NCBI GenBank assembly: GCA_949775045.1
Contig: OX459097.1
Coordinates: forward strand, 23,866,570 to 23,930,569
Direction of reading: 5' to 3'
Length of the DNA: 64,000 nt
From: Metridium senile
Taxonomy: Eukaryota > Cnidaria > Anthozoa > Actiniaria > Metridiidae
The position numbers and the translations under genes are program-made. This document shows, piece by piece, positions 10,751 through 22,422 of the stretch (position 1 is its first letter; each line of letters opens with the position of its first letter). The notes below the pieces were generated by a model, which made no database searches, was not told the origin of the DNA, and saw nothing but the letters and a program-made list of their open reading frames with translations.

Positions 10751-12144
10751 ATGATGCATGGTGATGGTGGTGATGATGATGGTAATGATGGTGGTGGTGA
10801 TGATGATGGTGGTGGTTATGATGATGGTGAAGATGATGATGATGATGGTGATGGTGATGATGATGATGGTGGTGGTTGTGATGACGACGACGACGTCACG
10901 TTCGACATTTCCAGCTATTATTTTTTTATCGAGATAATTTCTTTGTATTTTACTAACAAATGTCATATATTCTACTATATATACGGAAGAGCAACGAACA
11001 AAACTTTGTTTAGGAGTAACACTGATCGATGGTGGAAAAGTTGTTTTGGGTGGTAGGAATTTTATAAGCATGCGTATCAAATAGAATGTTACTTACTGAC
11101 GTTTAAGACGTTAATCCATTGTTGGATTAAAATGGGAAAATTATTGTAATATATAATAAAAGATTTTATTATTTTGATTAAATATATAATTGATAATTTT
11201 TATATAATAAATATAAAAAATATAATACATGTATTTTTATCCATTTTTTACAATAAAGTTTATTTTTATGGAATTAGAATTGTCGTTTGCTTCTCGGTTA
11301 TTAAATCTCATTTTCCGCCGCTCTATTTCATGGATATAGTGTTTGTGCTCTATTCCACAGTAGCAATTTGATTCTATTTCATGGATATAGTGTTTGCGCT
11401 CTATTCCACAGGAGCAATTTGATTCTATTTCATTGATATAGTGTTTGCGTTCTAATCCACAGTAGCAATTTGATTCTATTTCATGGATATAGTGTTTGCG
11501 CTCTATTCCACAGTAGCAATTTGATTCTATATGTACGGACTGCTATTTAAGGCGCACACTGCAGCCACGCGGCTTACAATCATGAGGGGTTATTATGTAA
11601 TGTAATGTGTGCTTATATAGCGCATTTCACGTCGTTTCAATTAATTATGCGCTTTACAATTAAATATTCGCTGAAATTGTAGCCTTTTTATTTGAAGATA
11701 TATAAAATAAGTTTATTCCTTATAAGTTTTACAACGTTTCTGCAAAATGCAGTAATAAATAGATTAAAAAATTATGATACATAGATATAAATATATAATA
11801 CAAAAGAAGATAATATATAAATAGAAAATCGAGGAAGTTATCCATGCATAATGCTCCATGCAGTTTCATGTTATCTAGCACCGCTATAGGTGGACGTACA
11901 GTGACGTATTTTGTTATGGTTTTGCCAATCAACCATTGTTATTAGAACAAAGAAAATTAAAAAATCTATTGTGAATACGTATTTAGACGTCTTAAGAGAT
12001 TTTGAGAAAATTTTGGGGCGATCTAGGGCAGTATAGGACGTCTTACGACTTCTTAGGGCGATTCTTTGGCACGAGTAGTAGAGTAGGGCTTCATTCAAAT
12101 AGATCTATCTCAAACGTTTTCATATCATTAAGACTGTTGTTTTT
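10751..12144. other. TMEM98 3' flank: repeats, no gene seen
   Basis: GAT repeats at 10751-10880, then AT-rich DNA with AATAAA-type signals near 11252. A ~51-bp minisatellite has four copies at about 11322-11530 (TTTCATGGATATAGTGTTTG). It runs straight into one 130-bp dispersed unit (11523-11665). At 11860-11980 a fragment of the GCGCATTTGCACAG MITE family is interrupted at 11885 by an ATAGGTGGACG-type element. Confidence 0.7.
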
Positions 12145-13849
12145 TTACATAACATGAAAATCTTGCATTCGTACGGTCTGTAAATTGGATCTCGGCCAAA
12201 AACACTCAAAGCTTTGAACACAACGACAGCAGTGCGCATGCTCGTGTGCTTGAAACCGCTTCCTTTTGACCGTGAGCGCAACAAGTCTTCTTGTAAAATC
12301 GTAATCTTCAGATTTACGCTTTCTTGAAATAGGTTTTCGTATTCTGTAATCATTATCATTGTCATAATAATCATCATCATCATTATGATTGTGATTATCA
12401 TTATCATTATAATCATCATCATCATCTCTATGAAGTTTCCTTGACGTTTTTCGACGTTTAATAACATGGGTAGTTTTCACGTCTCCACGTGTTTCCTGGT
12501 TGAGTTTAGCGAGCTCCACGAGTTTCCTACTAAATTCGAAATCGTTGTCCATTACATTCGGTCTGTCTGTCAATTCATGGGCCAGTATGGTTTGTCTGTC
12601 TGTCTGCTCTTGGAAGTGATCCGATGAGAGTTTCTTTAGTTGTTCAGAGTAGAATCTATCGCTGCCATTTTTGATCTGAAAAATAATTTATAGTCTTTAT
12701 TTGAGCAATTTCTTGGTTTTAAAGCTGAAGAAGTCGCTTTTGGTCTGGAGGAATAGGCTTTAGGCTTTGTCAACGACAACGTTAATTGAATTAGCTATAT
12801 ACATGTACATTAGGATGGTGCAATTTCTATACATTTTATAAATACCTTGAAAGTTTTTGGTGTCGTCACGTCTGTTGAAGGTTGCGTTACTTCCTGTTGT
12901 GACGTCACGTCGTGACTACAATGCGTTACATCCGGTTGGACTTTTCCTGTTCAAAAGATGAAAAATATTTGATTATCATCACTTGAAATATTTGCATACA
13001 CAAGCTAAAACACTCCCTTTTCATTTTCCGTTTAGAATAGTCAATGTAATAGTTAGTAATAGACTCTAAACACATTGTTTTCTTTTGTTCTTTATCAACT
13101 AGTACAAACTAAATAGTCATTTTTCTTGCACGGTGAAGGAAAATCACTGTAGTCAATGTAATAGTTAGCAGTAGACTCTAAACACATTGTTTTCTTTTGT
13201 TCTTTATCAACTATAGTACAATCTAAATAGTCATTTTTCTTGCACGGTCGAATGAAAATCACTCTACTAAGGTGTAGTCTAATATCGATATAATATAATA
13301 TAATATATAATATCGGTAATATAATCAAATTTTTAACATTTTTTGTAACATTTTTACATGGTGTATTAAAGGAAAACTGAAAGAAGACTGTAATATTTTA
13401 AATAAGAGTTGTTTCCTTACACCCATACATGGTTAAATGAAATACTCATTAAGTTTTTCAGAGCAACAATGTACCCAAAATTAACATCTAAAAACACAAC
13501 TTTACTGACGTTTCGAGCTTTAGCCCTTCGTCGTAGTAGGCTAAAGGCAAAAGCTCGAAACGTCAGTAAAGTTAAGTTCACATTTTTTACGGTGTTACAA
13601 CTTTCTAATATTCCCTTTATCAAACACCGACGCAGCCTATACTAGTTTACTCGCTAGTTTCCATTTAAGTAAAGTTAAGCCAACATTTTTTACAGTGTTA
13701 CAAATTTCATTCTATTACCTATCGTTTATATCAAACACCGACGCAGCCTATACTAGTTTACTCGCTAGTTTCTATCTAAAAACACAAATTATTTCCACTT
13801 TACCTTTCAAATGCTTCGCCGTCTGTCCAACACATTTTGTTCTTCCCAT
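12145..13849 (-). CDS. Unrecognised 225-residue protein, 3 exons, with Asp/Asn tract
   Basis: On the minus strand, exons 13849-13804, 12946-12846 and 12675-12145 have GT-AG borders and matching phases. They read MGRTKCVGQTAKHLK, then GKVQPDVTHCSHDVTSQ.., then IKNGSDRFYSEQLKKLSSD... The start is a CCATGG context. The product is hydrophilic, with no signal peptide or membrane segment. Two segments look like an internal repeat: DNDFEFSRKLVELAK (about residues 85-99) and EDYDFTRRLVALTVK. They flank a low-complexity Asp/Asn/His tract (about residues 121-147) encoded by a CAT-type microsatellite inside the exon. Basic clusters (KRRKTSRK, SRKRK) could be nuclear signals. I do not recognise the family. 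The splice structure supports a real gene, but expression is unproven. It converges with TMEM98. Confidence 0.6.
13028..13260 (+). repeat. Two-copy tandem duplication in intron 1 of the unrecognised gene
   Basis: A unit of about 120 bp (TAGTCAATGTAATAGTTAG through AACACATTGTTTTCTTTTG to CATTTTTCTTGCACGG) occurs twice, near 13036 and 13152. Confidence 0.8.
13495..13780 (-). repeat. ~112-bp satellite units with terminal hairpin block
   Basis: Minus-strand copies of the TGGAAACTAGCGAGTAAACT unit at about 13620-13780. The adjacent hairpin block (CTGACGTTTCGAGCTTTAGC) is present in both orientations at 13505-13570. Confidence 0.8.
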
Positions 13850-14145
13850 GGTATACCTCTAAATCTACTAACTATTACTACAAAACGTACAAACTACGAT
13901 GCGAGTTGCTTGCTGAATCGGTATGTAAAGTGTGAGGGATCGTTTAAGCTTTGTGAGTCATGGTTGCTCTACATGTACGTGTGTAGAAGACGTCACTTAA
14001 GGTCAGAGGTGAAGTTTACAATACATGCATTTTGTCACGCTTTGTGGTAAATGCCTTTGGGCGTTACTATCTAATAATTACGTCACAGTAGAATGTTCGC
14101 ACCTATTAAAACTGAAACAACTCGGAACGAAAATATGAGTAATTT

Positions 14146-14400
14146 TAAATGCGGTTAAACTAGTGTGGACTGCGTTGGTGTTTCTAAGGAAACAATTGGA
14201 GTAAAAATGTACGATAACTAGCGGTTAAGCTAGTGTGGACTGCGTCAGTGTTTCTTAGGAAACAATTGGTGTAAAAATGTACGATAACTAGCGGTTAAAC
14301 TAGTGTGGACTGCGTCAGTGTTTCTAAGGAAATAATTGGTTTAAAAATGTACGATAACTAGCGGTTAAATTAGTGTGGACTGCGTCGGTGTTTCTAGGGG
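14146..14400 (+). repeat. 70-bp satellite, 4 copies
   Basis: Units of TAGTGTGGACTGCGT..GTGTTTCTAAGGAAACAATT..GTAAAAATGTACGATAACTA start at 14161, 14231, 14301 and 14371. The same family in reverse orientation forms the 23-copy array at 57661-59325. A single ~112-bp-type unit (minus) lies at 14600-14700. Confidence 0.9.
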
Positions 14401-14699
14401 AAAGATTCTAGTTTTTAAAACCAAAAATAAATAAATCAATTCTTTAACGTCTCACAATCTCTCGGCCAGCCAGACACAAATGCCCTACTCAGTGGGAGAC
14501 TCACACTCACTCCTCTACATTAATTAAATATTTTAGCACATAACTCTGCTCAGATGGTCATTTTTGCAGAGGGAGGAAAACCGGATAACATATAGTAGTA
14601 ACATTTTTTACGGTGTTACAAATTTCATTCTATTACCTATCATTTATATCAAACACCGACGCAGCCTACATTATTCTAGTTTATTCGCTAGTTTCCATT

Positions 14700-15710
14700 T
14701 AATGCCGGAGTGATCCGGGGTTAGTCAGTGTAATGTTTCTAGCTCCATTAGTTTCGCATCCATCTTGTGTCTGAATACAATTCCTGTGTTGACGTTTAAC
14801 GGATGAACATTGTCTACTTGTTGCTATTTATGGGGTTAGAGTTTCTATCTTTAATATATGGATATGATGATAGCGTAGTATAGGTTGGGTCACAAGCATT
14901 GGAGATTAATATTACGGTACAGTACAACGACTTCAACCATCTAAGCAACTTTTGCTGTCATTCGTTCATTCAACGTTTGTTAAAAAATTATTTATTTTAG
15001 AAAAATATCGACATCTAACCACTATGTATCCTATGTAAGATCTGCTGTAGATATTTACATTGCGAGACGACATAAACTGTCGTAGACGTTGCATAGGAGA
15101 CTATCTATAGCATAGGAGAGGAACGGATCAGGGAGGAGGGAGAAACAGCAAAAATAAACAGGGAGGAGGGAGAAAAAGAGGTAAAACTAGAGGGAGGAGG
15201 AAGAATTAATATATAAAGGGAGGAGGGAGTAGGTCGATTTTACCTAATTAATTATTGAACTATAAGGTCTTATTTAACGTGATTGTAATATTATTTGGGC
15301 CAATTTTATGCGAACATCTTATCTCTGAAATTAATACAATCAAATTAATCAAATTAATACAAATTAATTAAATAGTTTGTACCATTTGCACTCTAATAAA
15401 ATAATAGCCTCAAAAGCTTTTATTTACAAAGAACAAAGAAAATCAGTGAGGAGGGAGAAAAATGGTAAAACATTTGGGGGGAAGGCCGATATTATCATCC
15501 CTGTTCCTCTCCCCTTTATTAGTATTTAAGACAATTTGGGACACCCCCTGACAAAGTATGGATGTAAATATGTATTATATATAAATATATACAAACTATT
15601 TACATGCATACTATGGCTTTGAGTGGCTTTTTCTCAGACACGCAGTATACGAATCGATCGAAATTGTTAAAATTCTTCTGGGACAACCTTTTTGAAATAC
15701 GTGTTACACG
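14700..15710. other. Intergenic; AG-rich repeat only
   Basis: No gene recognised. GGGAGGAGGGAGAA-type motifs repeat at 15130-15230 and again at 15445-15465. The rest is AT-rich unique sequence. Confidence 0.5.
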
Positions 15711-16155
15711 ATAGGTGAGCGTAGTGTTTACAAGTGTTGGTATTGTGATGCTAATTTGCCAACCATTTTAACAATAGATTTGTTAATTTTCTTTATTCTA
15801 ATAACAATGGTTGGTTGGCAAAACCATAACAAAATACGTCACTGTACGTCCACCTATAGGTGAGCGTAGTGTTTACAAGTGTTGGTATTGAAATGCTAAT
15901 TTGCCAACCATTTTCACAATAGATTTGTTAATTTTCTTTGTTCTAATAACAATGGTTAATTAGTTGGTTGGCAAAACCATAACAAAATACGTCACTGTAC
16001 GTCCACCTATAGGTGAGCGTAGTGTTTACAAGTGTTGGTATGGTGATGCTAATTTGCCAACCATTTTCACAATAGATTTGTTAATTTTCTTTGTTCTAAT
16101 AACAATGGTTGGTTGGCAAAACCATAACAAAATATGTCACTGTACGTCCACCTAT
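15711..16155. repeat. ATAGGTG element, three tandem copies
   Basis: Three copies of a ~150-bp unit begin ATAGGTGAGCGTAGTGTTTA and end TACGTCCACCTAT, so each has short imperfect inverted ends. Other copies: 11885-11980 (partial), 44784-44937 (reverse) and a fragment near 39846. The tandem arrangement may reflect repeated insertion or unequal exchange. Confidence 0.85.
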
Positions 16156-17255
16156 TACGAAAGGTCAGATTGTCATCTAGTGACCTTATGACGTAATCAT
16201 CGATGAAAGAAGATTCTTGAACCATCACTACTGGAATGACATGTTTAACTTTGGTTCATGGAATAACTTTCATTTTCAATATAGCTCAGTGGTTTGGCTC
16301 AAAGTCGAGGTAAATAGGTATTACAGTTAATACTATTTTACAATTATATATTATTTTAAACAATTATGTGCTATTTATTTTACAGTTGTGAGTTTTTGGG
16401 TTGCTCGAAGAGCGTAAGCTTTGATAGCATGTGATATATTCTTTTGTATTTAGTACAGCCTTTGGTAAGGCAAGTTCTTCATTGCGCAACCTAAGCCTCG
16501 ATAGCATGTGATATATTCTTTTGTATTTAACGAGACAGTTATTAGCTACATACATGTACATTAGGATGGTGCAATTTATTGGTTTTAAAGCTGAAGAAGT
16601 CGCTTTAGGCTTTAGGCTTTGTCAACGACAACGTTAATCGAATTAGCTTTATTTTTTATTTATTTACGTATTAATGGCTTCGTGATAATAATGATTCCTT
16701 AATTAGCTCTAAATTATCAAATGAGTTTGTTTTTAATAAATAAATCGAGTTGGGCTTCCTGCGGTATGGCGGAAATAATTTTGTCACGCAAATCAAGTAA
16801 CGCATTAATGCACTGATCCGTTCTTGCATGTTTTCGATGTGGTTTCTATGTTATCACGACATTCTCAACATTTCGCTCCAACAAAAGCTTTGTGAATCTA
16901 TCAAACAAACAACAAATAATGTATTTTAATATACAGCGGTTACCCTCGGGACTTTCCAAAGTTGCCACTCAATAGAGGTTGGCCGCTGAATAGTGGTATA
17001 GAATAGGTATAGGAATAGATTTGGGACTTTTTATTGTTGCCGCCTAATAGAAGGTGACCGCTTAAAGTGCACTTGACGCCTTTCATGATATTTTGCGAAT
17101 CTGTTGTAAATGAGGTGTATAATAAGTGTACTTAATTTTTCTTGATGTCGACATCTCCTTTCTGAGATATGAACATTTGAAATCTGAAAATGCAAATGTT
17201 GCAAATGTTGAAGCCGTTTGCCCGGGCCTTAAGCTTAATTTTAGCTTACTAATGA
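16156..17255. other. Intergenic with repeat fragments
   Basis: Contains a TATTCTTTTGTATTT-type repeat at 16420-16530 and a copy at 16536-16650 of sequence from the intron of the minus-strand gene (12711-12835), in circularly permuted order. At 17205-17230 is a GAAGCCGTTTGCCCGGGCCT motif also found near 51471. No gene recognised. Confidence 0.5.
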
Positions 17256-17400
17256 CCCTTACAGGTACGGAATCATGTTACGTAACTGATTTTTGAGCCA
17301 GAACCCTAAAAGGTACGCACAGGAAATATTTTCAACTCTAAAAGGTGCGCCGATCACCCTTACCTCTTGGACAAAGGACGTACCCGGTCTACCCTCCCCT
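17256..17400. mobile_element. Fragment of TTTGTCCAAG MITE family upstream of the GPCR
   Basis: CATGTTACGTAACTGATTTT, AAAGGTACGCACAGGAAATA, GATCACCC and TTGGACAAAGG match the right half of the family seen complete at 63620-63925 and 36366-36670. It ends about 50 bp before the receptor start codon. Confidence 0.75.
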
Positions 17401-17452
17401 CCTTTCATTCATCCATAATTCATTTTCAATTCTCGTTCGATTTTCAGACAAG

Positions 17453-17833
17453 ATGGAGTCTTACAAGGACTGCTCCAAAGAAGCCGTCGATCTCGCCGAG
17501 CAAAGCAATATGGAAGGTTTCCCAGACCACAAAGCTATGGCGACGAACCGTTACGTCATCAGTGGGATCCAGGCCATTCTGCTGATCCTCGGTCTGATTG
17601 TCAACGTGGTCATATGTTACGTGATGGTCCGGCGACGGAGAGTGAAGAAGAATTTGTCAAATTTCTTTTTGTTTAACTTGTCTTTGACTGAGTTGATACT
17701 GTGGCTGGTTGTGCTGCCATTGGTTATGATCGTCAGTATGACAAAGGTATATTGCTATTACTATCACCATCACCATCATCATCGCCATCATCATTATCAT
17801 CATCTTATCATCAGCACCACTACTATCATCATT

Positions 17834-17864
<31 letters not shown>

Positions 17865-19237
17865 TCATCCTCGCCATTATCATCAGTTTCATCGTTATCA
17901 TTATCATTTTCATCATCATCATCATCATCATCTTCATTTTTATCATTATCGCCATTATCATTATTAACATTATCATCATCATTGCCATCATCATCATCGC
18001 TATCATCATCATCATCATCGCCATCATCATCATTATTATCATTATCATCAGTTTCACCAATATCATTATTATCATCACCATTGCTTCTTTATTATAATCG
18101 TTATCATAACCTGACCAACATCATAATCATTGTCACCACCATCACCATCACCAATACCATCATAATAATCGTCTTTATCACAATCATCACCACCACCACC
18201 GTCATTATAATCATCTCCATCGTTATCACCATCATCATTTCTTATTCTAGACCCAGTCTACCATACCGTGTAAGGTGCTGGCATTCAGTATTTTCACTTG
18301 TGCCGGTGTCATCTTCGGCCTGTTGACGGCCATCGCCTATGATCGCTACACCAACATTATCAGCCCGTTACAAGCCATTGTTATGGAAGAACGAAAATAC
18401 ACCGCCTTGGCTCTCATTTGGATCGTCGCCATAGCAACCTCGGCCCCATTCCTTTACAGCGTAACCATGCGCACTGTTGCTATGGAGTTCCAGTCGACGA
18501 GCGATAACGGTGTTGTCACGGTGAAGATGACGTTACATCGCGGCCATGGCGTGAAGGCTGTAGTCGGTCACGCAACAAATGTCACGCATCGCGTCGTAGC
18601 CAAGTTGCTTTTAAAAAAGAGCGTTGCCATTGGAGACGAGAGTAACACATCGAGTTTAAACACCACTCGCCGTAACGCTAAATGCATACTACCCATGCGA
18701 CTGTGTGACATCCCGGCAAATCTCAAAGGACAACTATCATGCATCGTGTTCTTCGTTCTCTCCTTCCTCGCTCCCTTAGTTTTCATCTCGTTCGCTTACA
18801 TCAAAATCGTCCATCGCCTTTGGCTTAGAAGCCGAGCCTCCGACGCTCAAGGCCAGGCTGCTAAGGCTACGTTACGTGCAGTGCGCATGCTCATGGTAGT
18901 CGTGCTCACCTTCTTGCTGACGGACGGACCTTGGACTGTAGGCTGTCTTATCTACTCATTTAGACCGCGCGGTTTGAAATCACTAGAACATCATTTCACC
19001 GCGTTGTCTGTAGTAACCACATTATTCTACGCAAGCGCTGTATTGACGCCAACCATCCATGCGTTACACAGTTCCACCGTCCAGAAAGAAATAGTGGCTG
19101 TTTTGTGTTGTCGGTTTAGGGACAAGTCGTACAGTACTTCAGCTGCATCGCTAGTTTCAAGCAACAGAAAATACAGCTCCATACACTATACTAAAAACAA
19201 CGAGAAAATCACCAAAGAGTCGGTTAATAACGCTTAA
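17453..19237 (+). CDS. Class A (rhodopsin-family) GPCR with degenerate motifs
   Basis: Exons 17453-17746 and 18251-19237 (TAA) give a 426-residue seven-helix receptor. The intron falls between TM2 and TM3 in phase 0. The ATG at 17453 is preferred over an upstream one in the same frame: it directly precedes MESYKDCSKE, and a splice-acceptor-like TTTTCAG lies just before it. Present: Asn51 in TM1 (GLIVNVV), Cys105 before TM3, DRY at 129-131, Trp155 in TM4, and Pro and Tyr in TM5 (LAPLVFISFAY). Unusual: the TM2 Asp is Glu80 (LSLTELIL), the TM6 CWxP motif reads TDGP, and the TM7 NPxxY motif reads TPTIH. The second extracellular loop is long, with NVT, NTS and NTT glycosylation sequons. The ligand is unknown. 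An AATAAA lies at 19367. Confidence 0.85.
17755..18245 (+). repeat. (ATC)n microsatellite filling the GPCR intron
   Basis: About 490 bp of CAT/ATC/ATT triplets starting within 10 bases of the donor at 17747 and running to the acceptor at 18249-18250. It produces long spurious open frames on both strands. Confidence 0.95.
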
Positions 19238-20146
19238 CGATTGAACCATAATTGTAGAGGATACACATCAATATATAGATGAAAAGTAAAAGTAGAAATA
19301 ATGTTGTATTTCCTGAAAATGTTAATTTATCACATAATTAACAATGGTTTTCGTTATTAAAATTAAAATAAATACAAACGCTAAGTTGGTTGCACAACGT
19401 TTCGACATCGTCAGATGTTATTTTCGTAATTAAAGGGAGAAACGAGTTTTTGCGTTAGTAGGCTAAAATTGTTGTGCGGCTCGTGGACGATGTTAGATCA
19501 TAAAATTAAAACTTAAGAAATCAAAAGAGCTGGGGCTGATGTCTTCTGAGAATGCCGATTTTTTTGTTTTTTAAATGATTGCTGACGCAGCGAAGCGAGC
19601 CTGAGCGAGCGAGCAAGTCAGCAGTACTAATTTATGGCAAGAAAACCGGAAGTGAAAATACTCTGGACCCACAATTCCATCTGTTGACCCACAATTCCTT
19701 TCGACTATAAATATAGCCAAAAATAATAATAAATATGTGCTCGGCCTCTTCAACTTTGACAAGCGAACTGGTGAGTTGTTATATTGTTGCGGTCGATCTA
19801 ATCCCGGTTTTGTGAATTCCTTGCCCTTCTCCCACCTAAGAACTTACTCTAATACCTTTAGCACTGATTTTTCAAGACGATTTCTACATTTTATTACCGA
19901 AATAGGTAGGTTTTGATTTGCATATTCGACTTGTCACATTTGCCATGTGCTTCCCTATGCCCGCTCTATGTTGTGTTCTTTCTTGTGTATTCTGCAATCT
20001 ACATAACATCACATCAATTTCGACTTTTACATCATGACCAGATTGTATGATTCAGAAATACAACAAGTTTCTTCAAATGTGCAGTTGCTTGACCATGGCA
20101 TGCTTTCTTCATGGATTTGTAAAAATCCTATAGTGCTTAGGGACCG
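19238..20146. other. GPCR 3' flank and intergenic
   Basis: No gene seen. At 19395-19420 is a hammerhead-like motif on the minus strand (CTGACGATGTCGAAACGTTG). At 19570-19800 is a dispersed repeat containing CGAAGCGAGCCTGAGCGAGC; an inverted relative is at 49000-49215. Confidence 0.5.
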
Positions 20147-20552
20147 TTCATTTTTTACCAGGGAGGGGGGGCCGGTGGAATTTAGGGGGGGCCAGGAAAA
20201 TAAAACAAGCTCTAGAAGGGGGGGGGGGGGGGTCCAAAAAACATTTTGAGTCCAAAGAGGGGGAGGACATTAAAAAAATACATCAATTTAATGCAAGAGG
20301 TAGAGGAAATGGATCAAGAAGAAGAGGAAACAAGTGATGTGAAGTGAAGTGTGTGGTTTTTTTTTGGGGGGGGGGGGGGGGGGGGCATGAATTGAATTTG
20401 ATAGCAGTGGGGGGGGGGGGGGGGGTGTCAAATTTTTTTTGCAGCCAAAGAGAGGGAGGGGCCAGTTTTTTTTAAAGGGCTACCAAGGAAAACGCACCAC
20501 CCCCCCCCCCCCCCCCCCCCCTCTCTCTGGTAAAAAATGAACGGTCCCTTAC
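20147..20552. mobile_element. Inverted-repeat element rich in G and C homopolymers
   Basis: The termini AGGGACCGTTCATTTTTTAC and its complement frame runs of 10-19 G on the left and about 20 C on the right. Same design as 6445-6775 but different terminal sequence. Sequence 20553-21340 shows no gene. Confidence 0.8.
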
Positions 20553-21490
20553 ACCAAATTCATGAGCATTATTTAATAGTAAATATCTTCTATTGTAAAT
20601 ATTATCACTAATAAATATTCGGTACAATTATTATTTGTTTCATGGATTTAATGTATGCTCTCTACCATTATTACTAAATATTAGCATATAAACAATTTAT
20701 AATATGCAAAATTTAGCCATTCATTTCATATTTATTTTGCACACTTGTAGTGTTTGTTCTCAAATAACTAGTTCATGTAAATGCATATCTCACATTGATA
20801 GTTACTTTTTGCAAAATACATAATAACGATAATGTATACTTGGAATTGATTGTATATATAAAGCTAACTAAGTTTAATTTAAAATTGTCTACCTGAAGCT
20901 CATTAACATCAAGCAATTCTGTTTCAAAATCTCCTTGCTATTTTGTACGACTTAGTACTATTTCACTCATAAAAGTATGAAACTTCAATACTGCTGGCTA
21001 CTTGTTGGCGGGTGTGTGCGGGTGTGCGCTCCGGTGATAATACAAAGGATTCTGGGATACAAATACCCACAATTCCCTACAAACCACTGCTTGTTGGGGC
21101 GCCATGTTGAATCATGGCTGACTATCTTGCTCACTGTTGGATTTCAAGTCGTTTTTTTTTAAAAATTAATATTTTTATTTGTTTATATTTGTTTTTTTCC
21201 AAGCGATACATATTTTTCTTTTTCATTTCTTTTTTCATTTTTTTTTTCATTTTAAAATTATCTTTTAATTTCCATTGTATTTTTTTTTATGGAAAAATTC
21301 CATATTAGTTTGATTTTGCTGACATTTCCCTATGATAACGATGGGCCACCATAGTGTAGTGCGCGTGCGCCAGCGCAACATTGTTGGATGTGCTGTGCAA
21401 ACGAACGCAACATTGTTGGGCTACGCTTCGATGATCGCGAAACAAAAGAAATATTGGGACTTGTTGGCTCTGAAGTTTGACCAGTTTCAG

Positions 21491-21690
21491 ACCCCGTCTA
21501 CATGGATCCAGATACTTTTGAAACCGCATACTTTTTGATGCGAATCGGCCTATCGTCCACACGAATCCAGTGAATGCGGTCACCGAAACCGCATACTTTT
21601 ACTTGAATCCTCCGGATACGCGGATTCGTGTGGATGCAAATATTTCTATGCGGTTTCAGCCGGATCGGATTCGTGAAGACGAGGCCTCAA
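21491..21690. mobile_element. ~200-bp palindromic MITE, copy 1
   Basis: Rich in GGATTCGTGTGGACG and AAACCGCATACTTTT blocks in both orientations. Inverted partner of 21849-22047; ends resemble GTCTACACGAATCCGG. Confidence 0.75.
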
Positions 21691-21848
21691 ACTTCATCCA
21701 ACAACATCCAACACGTGCAAACGCTCGCAGCATGTTGGGCCAAACATTGTTGCTTGTTGTTGGCCAGCAATGTTGCGTGCGTTTGCACGGGCCTCAAGTG
21801 TCGCTCAAAAATACCAAGGCATACTCGGCAAAGTACAAACTCATCTAA

Positions 21849-22047
21849 GGCCTCGGATACACGAATCCGATCCGGATGAAACCGCATAGAATATTTGCGT
21901 CCACACGAATCCGTGTATCCGGAGGATTCAAGTAAAAGTATGCGGTTTCGGTGACCGGATTCACTGGATTCGTGTGGACGATAGGCCGATTCGCATCAAA
22001 AAGTATGCGGTTTCAAAAGTATCCGGATTCGTGTAGACGAGGCCTAA
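21849..22047. mobile_element. ~200-bp palindromic MITE, copy 2 (inverted to copy 1)
   Basis: Begins GGCCTCGGATACACGAATCC and ends CGGATTCGTGTAGACGAGGC, so it is itself an inverted repeat. It interrupts the sequence ACTCATCTA..AAT, which is uninterrupted at 27455. Confidence 0.8.
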
Positions 22048-22049
22048 AT

Positions 22050-22347
22050 CGACCTTTTTGCTTTACCACTATTTTCGATATTGTGCGCTTTAAAAACAAT
22101 AGGTGAGATGAAAACTTCTACGGAATTTGAACATCTTTAGAATTTGAACAAAAGATGCTTGTATTTCATTGTTGTTGTACAATGGTTGTAGTCGGGTCAT
22201 GATTTCAACATACGCAAGTGTTGTGCATTGGTATGGCCCGACTCGCTATTCAAATTCGAAAGATGTTCAAATTCCGTACAATCTTTGATCTCGCCTATTG
22301 TTTTTAAAGCGCACAATATCGAAAATAGTGGTAAAGCAAAAAGGTCT
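22050..22347. mobile_element. Long-TIR MITE, arms ~95 bp
   Basis: The left arm GACCTTTTTGCTTTACCACT.. (22050-22147) and the right arm (22245-22347) are near-perfect inverted copies including CAATATCGAAAATAGTGG. It is inserted right beside the preceding MITE. Confidence 0.85.
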
Positions 22348-22422
22348 AATAGGTTTCAATAGGTAATATAATGAAATTTGCAACACCGTAAATAACTAGG
22401 TTTCAAGATAAGCAGTACTCCT

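Noticed and set aside
16285..16320. Possible tRNA gene (TAGCTCAGTGG-like A box)
   Set aside because: No B box or cloverleaf can be drawn downstream.
17345..17452. Upstream in-frame start for the GPCR adding 36 residues
   Set aside because: The extension lies in MITE-derived sequence and a splice-acceptor-like site precedes the ATG at 17453.
17747..18097. Continuation of the GPCR first open frame into an Ile/His-rich tail
   Set aside because: Reads through the GT donor at 17747 into the ATC microsatellite; the second exon restores the receptor fold.
20034..20249. 71-codon open frame before the G-run element
   Set aside because: Its end runs through the G homopolymer of a MITE; no recognisable domain.
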